A DNA stretch of 5,034 bases from positions 1 through 5,034 of the forward strand of contig CAJWRP010000224.1 of assembly GCA_913046025.1 (NCBI GenBank). Direction: 5' to 3'. The notes beneath the pieces are model-generated. The model ran no database searches. It saw only the letters and a program-made list of their open reading frames with translations, and had not been told where the DNA came from. This DNA is from an uncultured Chloroflexota bacterium (GTDB taxonomy: Bacteria; Chloroflexota; Dehalococcoidia; SAR202; UBA11138). This document shows positions 1 to 4,989 of this stretch, piece after piece; within the stretch, counting starts at the first letter, position 1, and every line of letters begins with the position of its first letter. The translations under genes and the position numbers were made by a program.

Positions 1-120
1 CTTGGGCACCGGTCTGAGCGGGAATTTCTTCCAGTGGTACTGGTGCTTGTCCGATTTCCAGTCTGCGTAGACCTCTTCCCACGAAAGGCGGTACTGGTGC
101 GGTGCGAGCATCTTGTCCAT
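1..120 (-). CDS. Unrecognised protein, N-terminal part or 5'-truncated remnant, running off the left edge
   Basis: A minus-strand frame is open from the left edge to an ATG at 120-118 (40 codons visible). The peptide is rich in aromatic and charged residues (HQY twice, LSWEEVYADWK, YHWKKFPLRP) and its codons mostly end in G or C, as expected for real coding sequence here. The start is uncertain. No good Shine-Dalgarno site precedes this ATG, and the frame stays open and coding-like upstream (SYQKASDPV) until a TAA at 168-166. The switch to AT-rich DNA near position 150 suggests that the original 5' end may have been lost at a junction. I do not recognise the family and assign no function. Confidence 0.55.
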   Translation of the reverse strand, partial: MDKMLAPHQYRLSWEEVYADWKSDKHQYHWKKFPLRPVPK

Positions 121-149
121 GACGGGATCCGAGGCTTTCTGGTAGCTGA

Positions 150-300
150 GAAAAGTGGTAGCGCATTATGAAAATAGGAGAAATTAATTTCGCTTAAATG
201 AGTAATTTTTCTCCTATACACGAAATGTGCACTTCAGACTTGAAACCACAAAACTAATTTCGGATACAACCAGCCGATACGTCATGAGAAAACTTCTATT
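150..300. other. AT-rich intergenic patch between truncated sequences
   Basis: This patch is far richer in A and T than its flanks. It separates the left-edge gene from the transposase remnant. It holds a long inverted repeat (listed separately). It also has a short motif in two direct copies, AAATTAATTTCG (181-192) and AAACTAATTTCG (251-262), with an inverted CGAAAT at 221-226. No open reading frame or convincing sigma-70 promoter was found. It may be a regulatory region for the left gene or simply imported DNA at a junction. Confidence 0.5.
174..217. repeat. 10-bp perfect inverted repeat in AT-rich patch
   Basis: ATAGGAGAAA (174-183) is mirrored exactly by TTTCTCCTAT (208-217), with 24 bases between them. 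The pairing can be extended inward by TTA/TAA with a two-base bulge. There is no U-run after either arm, so it does not look like an intrinsic terminator. An operator, an element end or a structured leader for the left-edge gene are all possible. Confidence 0.55.
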
Positions 301-318
301 TTTTCAGTGAGCTCTGTG

Positions 319-516
319 CTATCCAACCGCTCGGGAGAGCGACAACAGCAGATGGGTCGTCCCATCCGACCAGGGGGTTTTGAGGCGGAAGGTGAGATGG
401 TCGACATCGATAAACTGCAGTCGGCATGCCGCGAGCGGAGGGCCGGTCACATAGCGCCAGAGCCGCTCCAGACTCGCCCGATCCTCGGCCTCGATACGCG
501 CGGCCGCATGCGTGTC
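319..516 (-). pseudogene. IS91-family (Y2_Tnp) transposase fragment
   Basis: The minus-strand peptide contains HAAARIEAEDRASLERL, then WRYVTGPPLA, then FRLKTPWSDGTTHLLLS. This matches the C-terminal part of IS91/IS801/IS1294-type rolling-circle transposases, which typically read H-x-AV-x(n)-DR-x-x-LE-x-LCRY-x-x-RPPLA and then LKTPWRDGTTH (recalled from family knowledge, not searched). The catalytic HUH and paired-tyrosine parts would lie further toward the N-terminus and are not visible. After THLLLS the frame runs into a stop at 319. A second frame there reads SPERLDSTELTE, close to the family's usual SPLE...L continuation, which suggests a frameshift near 335. The remnant ends at the AT-rich patch near 300. 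It is a dead fragment. Confidence 0.7.
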
Positions 517-575
517 GACTTGCCATGCTACTGCGCATCCCGCGGCACCAATGGAGGCGACGGAACGCAGAGATT

Positions 576-606
576 GCAAAAGGCCTTTTAGGGGCTCAAC
601 CCCAAG
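576..606 (-). terminator. Possible terminator downstream of the candidate selenoprotein gene
   Basis: About 65 bases after the gene's stop codon, the minus-strand transcript reads GGGG-UUGAG-CCCC (603-591). The perfect 12-base palindrome AAAAGGCCTTTT (589-578) follows, ending in four U. The T-tract is not immediately behind the GC stem, so this is a weak candidate for an intrinsic terminator. Confidence 0.3.
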
Positions 607-668
607 GACGTGGTGTCTTTTCGCCTGCGGCTCTGCCGGACACATCGCAAGGCTGGCCGCGCGAACCT

Positions 669-1982
669 TCACAGCGCAAAATAGCGTTGCCAGCTTTTAC
701 GTGTATGGCTGATATGCGGTGCGGTGCGGTCTCGCGCTTCACGCCCGGCTAGCGTTATTGCAATTCCCATTGGTGCTGGTGCAACATCTTCTCGACGGAC
801 ATTAAAGACCGTCCCTCCCCACCGAGTGCCGACGGCTACCAGATCAAACCGCGAGAACGCTTTCGCCCGGCGATCGAAACAGAGATATCCGAGCAGCTCA
901 GCATCAAAACCCCGCTCGCGGATAAGGCAGCACATCTCCCCGATTTGGTATGGTGAAGACGAAGGCGGATGCACACACCAGTCTCCCTCCTCGTACAAGA
1001 GTGCGTGCCCAGAAACCGTCAGCTCCACCCTGTTTGCAGTGGCATCTGTTACCCTCAATCTCAGCTCTACGTCTTGAAGGGCGTTGGCTGGCCAGGAAGG
1101 TGTTTCACCTCGAACACAATCCAGCATATGATAGCGGATAAGCCGCTGAGTCACTGCCTCTGGCATAAAGAAGACATCGCCGACAGAAACATCGGAAGGG
1201 ACGATCGCTTGCATCTCAGACCCAAGGAACCACACATAATCCTGATTGTGGGCATCCCGTTGCCAGTCCGGCGGGCGTAAATCCACCTGCCGAGGCAGGT
1301 CTTGGCAGCCCAGATGCAGCACCAGACCATCTTCCGGATAGGTCCAGATAAATTCTGGATCGCGCCGTTTCAGTTCCCCAATCTCAAAAGCTTCGAGCTG
1401 GGTTTTACGTTCCTCCCAGTGGACCAGTGCCCGCTGAAGCATCTGAAGCAGTTGAGCTGGATTGCGTGTGGCTCGACTGCCGAGGAGTTCGCCCTCTGCC
1501 GTCGCTACGTACAATCCTTGATGATTTTTCCTGTGCTTTGTATCCGCCCTTCGAGCATGGGCGTCAGCGAAGGAATACTGGTATCGCCCCTGCCAGCTTA
1601 CGAGGCGCAGGAACTGCCCTTCTTCGTCGTCCTGGTTCTGCAAGCGGGTGTTGTCCACAGCCACCGGCACGAATCTCTCAGTCAAAAGCTGAACGACCTG
1701 AGGATTGGAGAATACGAGCGCACGGCCCGCAACGCCATTGTTTCACACGCACCCAAGGGGATGTCCGTTCATCGCCCAGATGAAAATCGGCTTTCCTTCC
1801 CGCGCTGCCTTTTGTCGGCCTTCCCAGAGTTCTCCAAGCCAATCCACCTCTGTCCAACGTTCCTCGGATTGCCGTGCAGGCTTGTCACGGGAATGCGCCC
1901 GTGGCTTGCAGGTCTCGAACAATTCCGCAAATGTTTCTTCTGTTAGGGGTGGCGGGGCATTAATAATGTCTTGCTGGCGCAC
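669..1982 (-). CDS. Candidate selenoprotein: thioredoxin-like domain with in-frame TGA (Sec80) plus C-terminal domain, 437 residues
   Basis: The GTG start at 1982 has AAGGAG seven bases upstream. Seventy-nine codons later the frame meets TGA (1743-1745), then stays open for 357 codons to a second TGA at 669-671. Both sides read as one thioredoxin-like domain. Residues 51-72 (ELWEGRQKAAREGKPIFIWAM) form the helix and central strand. NGHPLGCV-[TGA]-NNGVAGR is the active-site turn with Cys78, Val79 and residue 80. TERFVPVAVDN (101-111) and HQGLYVATAEGELLG complete the fold to about residue 195. Residues 205-437 form a second domain containing GDVFFMPEAVTQRLIRYH, LYEEGDWC and FDLVAVGTRWGGTVF. Planctomycete-type thioredoxin-like proteins I recall have Cys here, so TGA most simply encodes selenocysteine in a CxU redox pair. 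A SECIS-like hairpin follows. No signal peptide is evident, so the protein is probably cytoplasmic. The alternative is a nonsense mutation from TGC or TGT. The redox substrate and the role of the C-terminal domain are unknown. Confidence 0.75.
1713..1731 (-). promoter_or_regulatory. SECIS-like hairpin just downstream of the in-frame UGA
   Basis: Number the mRNA from U1 of the UGA (position 1745). U15-C21 then pairs with G27-A33: U-A, G.U, C-G, G-C, G.U, G-C, C-G. This is seven pairs with no interruption, closed by the five-base loop CGUGC. The loop starts 19 bases after the UGA and has G at its second position, which meets the known bacterial SECIS pattern of a G in the first two loop bases. 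G23 and U24 coincide in number with the SelB-contacting bases of E. coli fdhF. There is no bulged U17. A competing fold (A8-C12 with G20-U24) is also possible. No energy was calculated. Confidence 0.6.
1743..1745 (-). other. In-frame TGA, proposed selenocysteine codon (residue 80)
   Basis: This is the only stop triplet between the GTG at 1982 and the terminal TGA at 669. It occupies the second thiol position of a CxC-like motif. TGA also ends the gene itself, the lipoprotein at 3396, osmC at 4169 and the small ORF at 4800. The organism therefore does not use a code in which every TGA is sense, and site-specific recoding is needed to read through here. Confidence 0.7.
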
Positions 1983-1989
1983 GAGATAA

Positions 1990-1995
1990 CTCCTT
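1990..1995 (-). promoter_or_regulatory. Ribosome binding site AAGGAG fixing the GTG start
   Basis: AAGGAG lies seven bases before the GTG at 1982-1980. This is a near-perfect Shine-Dalgarno at ideal spacing. It shows that translation is meant to begin upstream of the in-frame TGA and not at the TTG (1685-1683) after it, where I see no comparable site. Confidence 0.75.
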
Positions 1996-2084
1996 GCTTG
2001 GGTTGGCTAAAGCCTTCAATTTTCCCCTACAAAATTCGATCTTGATGCCATGACGAACATTGACCGAATTTCTCTGATAGCAAC

Positions 2085-2114
2085 CTAATAAAACACGAGT
2101 TTCTTTACGACCAA
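2085..2114 (-). promoter_or_regulatory. Weak promoter candidate for the selenoprotein gene
   Basis: On the minus strand, TTGGTC (2114-2109) and TATTAG (2090-2085) are 18 bases apart and match the sigma-70 boxes only partly. The site would give a leader of about 100 bases. The surrounding 2020-2120 stretch is more AT-rich than the genes, which fits a promoter region, but the boxes themselves are not decisive. Confidence 0.25.
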
Positions 2115-2303
2115 TCGAAAAAGAGAGGGTGATATCGCGGGAGGTGGCGACGATTTGGATGGAGAGTGGGTCGGATGAGGCATCAAAAGAGGGTACTGCC
2201 CGCTCCCAGGGGTGGTCCGCCCCCCAAGAGGGGGTGGGGGTCTTTTCTGTACGGCGGGATTCCGGGGCCCCAACCTTGAATACATGGTGGTGGATTCTCA
2301 GTG

Positions 2304-2349
2304 GAGGCGAGGGTCCATGTGGCTCTCGCCTCTCTGCGTCTGTCGCAGA
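2304..2349. repeat. Tandem pair of strong hairpins
   Basis: GAGGCGAG (2304-2311) pairs exactly with CTCGCCTC (2325-2332). Four more pairs, two of them G.U in plus-strand RNA, extend the stem inward to leave a five-base loop. A second hairpin starts at the next base: TCTGCG (2333-2338), loop TCTGT, CGCAGA (2344-2349). Neither is followed by a T-run. They could belong to a small structured RNA or a REP-like repeat. Confidence 0.5.
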
Positions 2350-2643
2350 ACGGAGTTCCTCAGTGGGGCAACCCAGTCTGCCGTATCTGATCCTGCCACA
2401 CGGCTCCTCGAAGGACGCCAGACAATGCTCTTCCAACGTCCTGGTCAAGTGACGGCCTTGATTTATGGCAAGCTGGGCAGCGCCAAATCGCCTCTGATGG
2501 TTCGCGCCACCCCTTTCAGGGGTATACCCTTCTCCCGAGAGAGGCAGCGATTGAATCACCCATGACACTTCGGAACAGCCTGAATGCGCCGGTTGCCCTC
2601 ATCTGCAGGCCCTCGGCCCCGCCTGCGAAATCCTCCGAATTTT

Positions 2644-2659
2644 CCCCTCGGAAGAGGGG
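2644..2659. repeat. Perfect 6-bp hairpin with GNRA-type loop
   Basis: CCCCTC (2644-2649) and GAGGGG (2654-2659) enclose GGAA, a GNRA tetraloop when read on the plus strand. It lies about 90 bases before the lipoprotein start and could be part of its leader. No T-run follows, so it is not a standard terminator. Confidence 0.45.
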
Positions 2660-2748
2660 CTCCAGGCCGCCGGACAATGTCGCGAAGTTGTGATATGGGC
2701 CCAGATCCGGGTACTTCAATGGCATCACATCCAACTGAGGAGAGTAGT

Positions 2749-3396
2749 ATGGCGCGCATCCACCGAAGAGCTGTGGGCAGCAATTTTCTGCTGGGTGCTG
2801 TATTGCCTCTTAGCATCTGCTGCTACCTACTTTCGTGCGGCGACGATAGTAGTCGTGCTCGGGAGACTGCTATCGTCCAGAACGTAGCCCCAACGCCTGG
2901 GGCCCTCGTACGGGACACCATCCGAACTGTCTACCAAGAAACGCTGCGGACGGTCGTTTTTGACACGATTCGCACAGTGGCGTTCGACACCCACAGTACT
3001 GTGGTGACGGAAACGCTTCGTGTCATGCTGATGGAGCCTGAGCTGGAATCTCCTCCGGCTGTTCCCCCGAGGATGAGTGCAGCGGAACTCAAGGCCACCA
3101 GACGGCAGATACAAGAGGGGCGTTTGTCGCCGGATGTGTTCGGCTTGCTGACGCGGAACCTACCCCAGCTTTACACCGTAAGCGCGTCACAGGTGGACAC
3201 GACAGAATTACAGCTCATCGCCGATCTTGCCGGTGTGCGGATGCAGGACGTTAGTTCCGTGCGCTGGGGCCGGTCGATGGCACCGATAGGGCATCCGAGG
3301 GCAGGCGGCTCATTCTTGACCGTGTGGACCACGTCCCTGCTGAAGGTTGTCAGGGTGGATTCCCTTGGAACCATCGAGGTCGATCAGTCGCTCTGA
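2749..3396 (+). CDS. Lipoprotein with five tandem octapeptide repeats
   Basis: The frame extends upstream, but ATG 2749 is preferred. GAGGAG lies just upstream at good spacing, and the ATG directly begins a signal peptide: MARIHRR, a hydrophobic stretch from about residue 12 to 29, then the lipobox LLSC with Cys30 as the expected lipidated residue, followed by GDDSS. Residues 56-95 are five consecutive eight-residue units of the type [DE]-T-[I/L/H]-[R/S]-[T/V]-[V/M]-x-x. A proline-rich linker (about 98-108) leads to a 105-residue C-terminal region containing AELKATRRQIQEGRLSPDVFG and DLAGVRMQDVSSVRWG. I do not recognise the family. The protein is probably anchored in a membrane facing the periplasm or cell surface. 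It lies upstream of a second lipoprotein start on the same strand, about 120 bases away. Confidence 0.75.
   Translation: MARIHRRAVGSNFLLGAVLPLSICCYLLSCGDDSSRARETAIVQNVAPTPGALVRDTIRTVYQETLRTVVFDTIRTVAFDTHSTVVTETLRVMLMEPELESPPAVPPRMSAAELKATRRQIQEGRLSPDVFGLLTRNLPQLYTVSASQVDTTELQLIADLAGVRMQDVSSVRWGRSMAPIGHPRAGGSFLTVWTTSLLKVVRVDSLGTIEVDQSL
2914..3033 (+). repeat. Five 24-base coding repeats (octapeptide array)
   Basis: The units encode DTIRTVYQ, ETLRTVVF, DTIRTVAF, DTHSTVVT and ETLRVMLM with exact 8-codon spacing. Codon choice differs between units (ACC/ACG, CGA/CGG/CGC/CGT), so the array is old or is under protein-level selection, not a fresh DNA duplication. Confidence 0.8.
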
Positions 3397-3514
3397 GAGC
3401 ACATCGTGGGCGTCTGGGGTCACACTCAGATGCGCTGATGGGTGGGACGTAGTCACTCACGACACTCGACGGAAACAACCGAATCCACGACATCTTCAGA
3501 GCGGGGAGCGAGAC

Positions 3515-3610
3515 ATGCGGACGCCTTTGTTATACAGTTTTCTGGCATTGCTGCTATGCGCGTGTGAAGGACCAATGGGGCCACAGGGCGAGCAGGGCGA
3601 GTCGCGGTGA
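3515..3610 (+). pseudogene. Collagen-like lipoprotein, truncated after 31 codons
   Basis: ATG 3515 has GGGGAG about six bases upstream. It encodes MRTPLLYSFLALLLCAC, a compact lipoprotein signal peptide with Cys17 as the likely lipidated residue (lipobox L-C-A-C). Four G-x-y triplets follow: GPM, GPQ, GEQ, GES. Bacterial collagen-like lipoproteins usually begin just this way and continue with tens of triplets. Here the frame ends at TGA 3608-3610, and from about 3600 the DNA instead encodes a recombinase catalytic domain in another frame. The intact signal and ribosome site with an abruptly cut repeat domain point to a deletion or rearrangement. A functional mini-lipoprotein is possible but less likely. 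Confidence 0.65.
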
Positions 3611-4188
3611 GATTCGGGCTCTACGCCGGGCTCAGGGACGAGGAGATGTGCTGGGCCCAGTGGAGTTGGCTGAGGGGCCGCATCCTGACCGTACAGCGTG
3701 CCCAGGCACGAGGGCAGTCATGGACCCCGAAGGACCACGAGGCGCGCAGGCTGGACGTGAAGGACGCGTTCGTGGCCTATATAGATGATGTCAGGCACGA
3801 CGGGGAGTTTGTTCTGAAGGGACGATGGCCGGACAAGCCCCTGGCCTCCGGCTCACTGTCCCGGGCTTTCAAGTGGTTCATCACGGCGCTGAAGCTGGAT
3901 CCGGCGATCACGCTCTACTCGCTGCGCCATTCGTACGCGACGGAGCTTCTGAGAGTCTCGGATCTGCGAACCGTGCAGCGGCGCCTGGGTCACGCCAATA
4001 TCCACACCACCGAGCAATACCTGCACGAGATCGAGCCGGAGTCCCATCCGACCGAAGCGACAGCTACGGCGATCCGGGGTGGTACGAGCATCCACCCGGC
4101 ACGGTCGCCGAGGCGGCGAGTGTCGCCGAACTGGGCCGCGACGGGATCGACCCGTCAGGATGACTCTCTCAGACCAATTTGGCGTTGA
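3607..4188 (+). pseudogene. Tyrosine recombinase/phage integrase, catalytic domain only (5'-truncated)
   Basis: The frame encodes the catalytic domain of a tyrosine recombinase, without the N-terminal core-binding domain. Counted from the GTG at 3607, visible motifs are FGLYAGLRDEE (Arg10, first catalytic Arg), WTPKDHEARRLDV (Lys42, beta-hairpin Lys), LYSLRHSYATELL (Arg107, second Arg; the His of H-x-x-R is replaced by Tyr104), LGHANIHTTEQYLH (His129 and nucleophile Tyr138). The order and spacing fit the family. Such enzymes cut and rejoin DNA at specific sites. The 5' half is missing and the join to a collagen-like lipoprotein lies at about 3600, so this is a remnant. Its GTG overlaps the preceding TGA and has no Shine-Dalgarno. 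After residue 155 the frame becomes arginine-rich and less plausible, which suggests a frameshift. The end overlaps the osmC stop by 20 bases, tail to tail. Confidence 0.8.
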
Positions 4189-4588
4189 CCTTGATTTCAG
4201 CAACTGCCGCCAGCGCTTTGGAGACCGGGCAATTCTCTTTGGCGTTGGCAACGTATTCCTGAAACTTGGCATCCTCGATGTTGGGAACGTCGGCCTCGGT
4301 TTCAAGCTCGATGGTGGTGATGGTGGGTCCGTCTCCCAGGTGAACCGTGGCGCTGGTGGTGATGCGTGTCGGCGGAAGGTCGTCACCACTCAGTACGGCG
4401 GACAGGAACATGGAAAAGCAGCCGGCATGGGCTGCACCGATCAATTCTTCGGGATTGGTCTCCTTGCCGTCTTCAAAGCGAGAAGCAAAGGTAAAGGGGA
4501 ACTCGTTGGGCTCGCTGCCCAACTTCATCGTGCCGCTGCCCTCTTTCAGGGTACCGTTCCAAACTGCGCTGGCGTTGTTAGTGGCCAT
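4169..4588 (-). CDS. osmC: OsmC family peroxiredoxin (organic hydroperoxide reductase)
   Basis: This 139-residue protein aligns along its length, from memory, with E. coli OsmC (143 residues): AVWNGTLKEGSGTM, then RFEDGKETNPEELIGAAHAGCFSM, then KENCPVSKAL. Cys57 and Cys120 are the two conserved redox cysteines: the first attacks peroxide and the second resolves it. OsmC enzymes are cytoplasmic dimers that reduce organic hydroperoxides and H2O2. The frame is open a further 23 codons upstream, but ATG 4588 is chosen because GGGAGG lies eight bases before it and family members begin in this way. It is transcribed away from a small membrane-protein gene and meets the integrase remnant tail to tail. 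The gene looks intact. Confidence 0.95.
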   Translation of the reverse strand: MATNNASAVWNGTLKEGSGTMKLGSEPNEFPFTFASRFEDGKETNPEELIGAAHAGCFSMFLSAVLSGDDLPPTRITTSATVHLGDGPTITTIELETEADVPNIEDAKFQEYVANAKENCPVSKALAAVAEIKVNAKLV

Positions 4589-4640
4589 GAAGTCTGCCTC
4601 CCGTGCAGGTTCCCTACTTGGAGAATGGCTGATCATGCAA

Positions 4641-4656
4641 AGGGCCGAATATAGCA
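4641..4656 (-). promoter_or_regulatory. Extended -10 promoter candidate for osmC
   Basis: On the minus strand TGC-TATATT (4656-4648) matches an extended -10 element (TGn followed by five of six consensus bases). No good -35 box lies 17 bases upstream, as is common for extended -10 promoters. Transcription would start near 4641, giving a leader of roughly 50 bases before the osmC ATG. Confidence 0.4.
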
Positions 4657-4680
4657 AGAATGCCCGGATGAGGACGACAC

Positions 4681-4800
4681 ATGCAGGAGTTGCGTGAAGT
4701 CATCGTAGTCGGTGCCATTGTTGTGAGCATCTTTCTGGCCGCTCGTGAGGGTCTCCGCTGGTACTGGAAGATCAAGAGGGACAGGAAGAACCAAGCATGA
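4681..4800 (+). CDS. Small single-span membrane protein, 39 residues
   Basis: ATG 4681 has GAGG seven bases upstream and the frame ends at TGA 4798-4800. The peptide has a short charged start (MQELRE), a hydrophobic helix (VIVVGAIVVSIFLAA, residues 7-21) and a basic, aromatic tail (RWYWKIKRDRKN). By the positive-inside rule the tail should be cytoplasmic and the N-terminus outside. The gene diverges from osmC across about 90 bases. I do not recognise it. Small membrane proteins of this shape often modulate larger membrane complexes, but no partner is visible here. The protein is short, so coding status rests on the ribosome site and the clean membrane-helix-plus-basic-tail pattern. Confidence 0.55.
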   Translation: MQELREVIVVGAIVVSIFLAAREGLRWYWKIKRDRKNQA

Positions 4801-4989
4801 GACGCGCTGGATAGGCAGCTCATAATTGGTTTTGAGGATTGGTTTTTGACCGCGAGTTATTAATGATTATGTCACTTCGATATATTTACTGAATTAACTT
4901 TAAAAGAAAATATATATTCGTTAACAGTGTCTTCAATTTTCAATGGTAGAAGAATCTGGAAATACTTGTTTACCAGGGAGGGGCGTTGC
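4801..4989. other. AT-rich leader region before the right-edge gene
   Basis: The stretch contains a direct repeat ATTGGTTTT (4825-4833 and 4838-4846) and a long AT-rich run around 4860-4945. TTGACC (4846-4851) is a good -35 box, but the hexamers about 16-17 bases further on (TATGTC/ATGTCA) are poor -10 matches, so no promoter is called with confidence. It probably holds the promoter of the gene beginning at 4990. Confidence 0.4.

Larger units (their letters stand above)
1983..2748. other. Gene-free, hairpin-rich intergenic region
   Basis: No reading frame here looks coding. The open frames are low in recognisable structure, overlap one another on both strands and lack good ribosome sites. 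What stands out is a run of short perfect inverted repeats: CCCCC/GGGGG (2221-2234), the GGGGCCCC palindrome (2264-2271), a 12-pair hairpin (2304-2332), TCTGCG/CGCAGA (2333-2349), ACCCC/GGGGT (2509-2523) overlapping GGGTATACCC (2520-2529), and CCCCTC-GGAA-GAGGGG (2644-2659). The left end probably contains the promoter of the selenoprotein gene and the right end that of the lipoprotein gene, as the two are divergent. Confidence 0.5.

Noticed and set aside
36..100. Direct repeat GGTACTGGTGC (36-46 and 90-100)
   Set aside because: Both copies encode the HQY tripeptide context in the left-edge gene, so coding explains the repeat.
1722..1738. Alternative hairpin AUGGC/GCCGU as the SECIS
   Set aside because: Its loop would begin only nine bases after the UGA, closer than the usual bacterial range, and it has fewer pairs than the 1713-1731 hairpin.
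1743..1745. Reassigned genetic code (TGA as Trp or Gly) as the explanation of the in-frame TGA
   Set aside because: Several other genes here (669, 3396, 4169, 4800) end naturally in TGA, and the residue sits at a redox position, not a Trp or Gly site.
1302..1946. Plus-strand 214-codon open frame antisense to the candidate selenoprotein gene and spanning the TGA
   Set aside because: It lacks a recognisable domain or ribosome site and mirrors the minus-strand gene, whose thioredoxin-like motifs and strong Shine-Dalgarno make that strand the coding one.
2220..2248. Plus-strand intrinsic terminator at CCCCC-CAAGA-type GC hairpin followed by TCTTTTC
   Set aside because: The T-tract is separated from the stem by TGGGGG and there is no plus-strand gene upstream to terminate.
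1960..2568. Minus-strand 202-codon open frame across the intergenic region
   Set aside because: It overlaps the start of the selenoprotein gene in another frame, has no ribosome site or recognisable motif, and its composition follows the hairpins and not coding bias.
3564..3788. Frame reading MDPEGPRGAQAGREG, resembling more collagen-like triplets
   Set aside because: It is a shadow of the integrase frame, whose catalytic motifs are clear. The Gly-x-y look is a chance result of GC-rich DNA and the register is poor.
3853..4389. Minus-strand 178-codon open frame overlapping osmC and the integrase
   Set aside because: It is out of frame with osmC and antisense to the recombinase, is rich in Pro and Arg, and has no recognisable feature.
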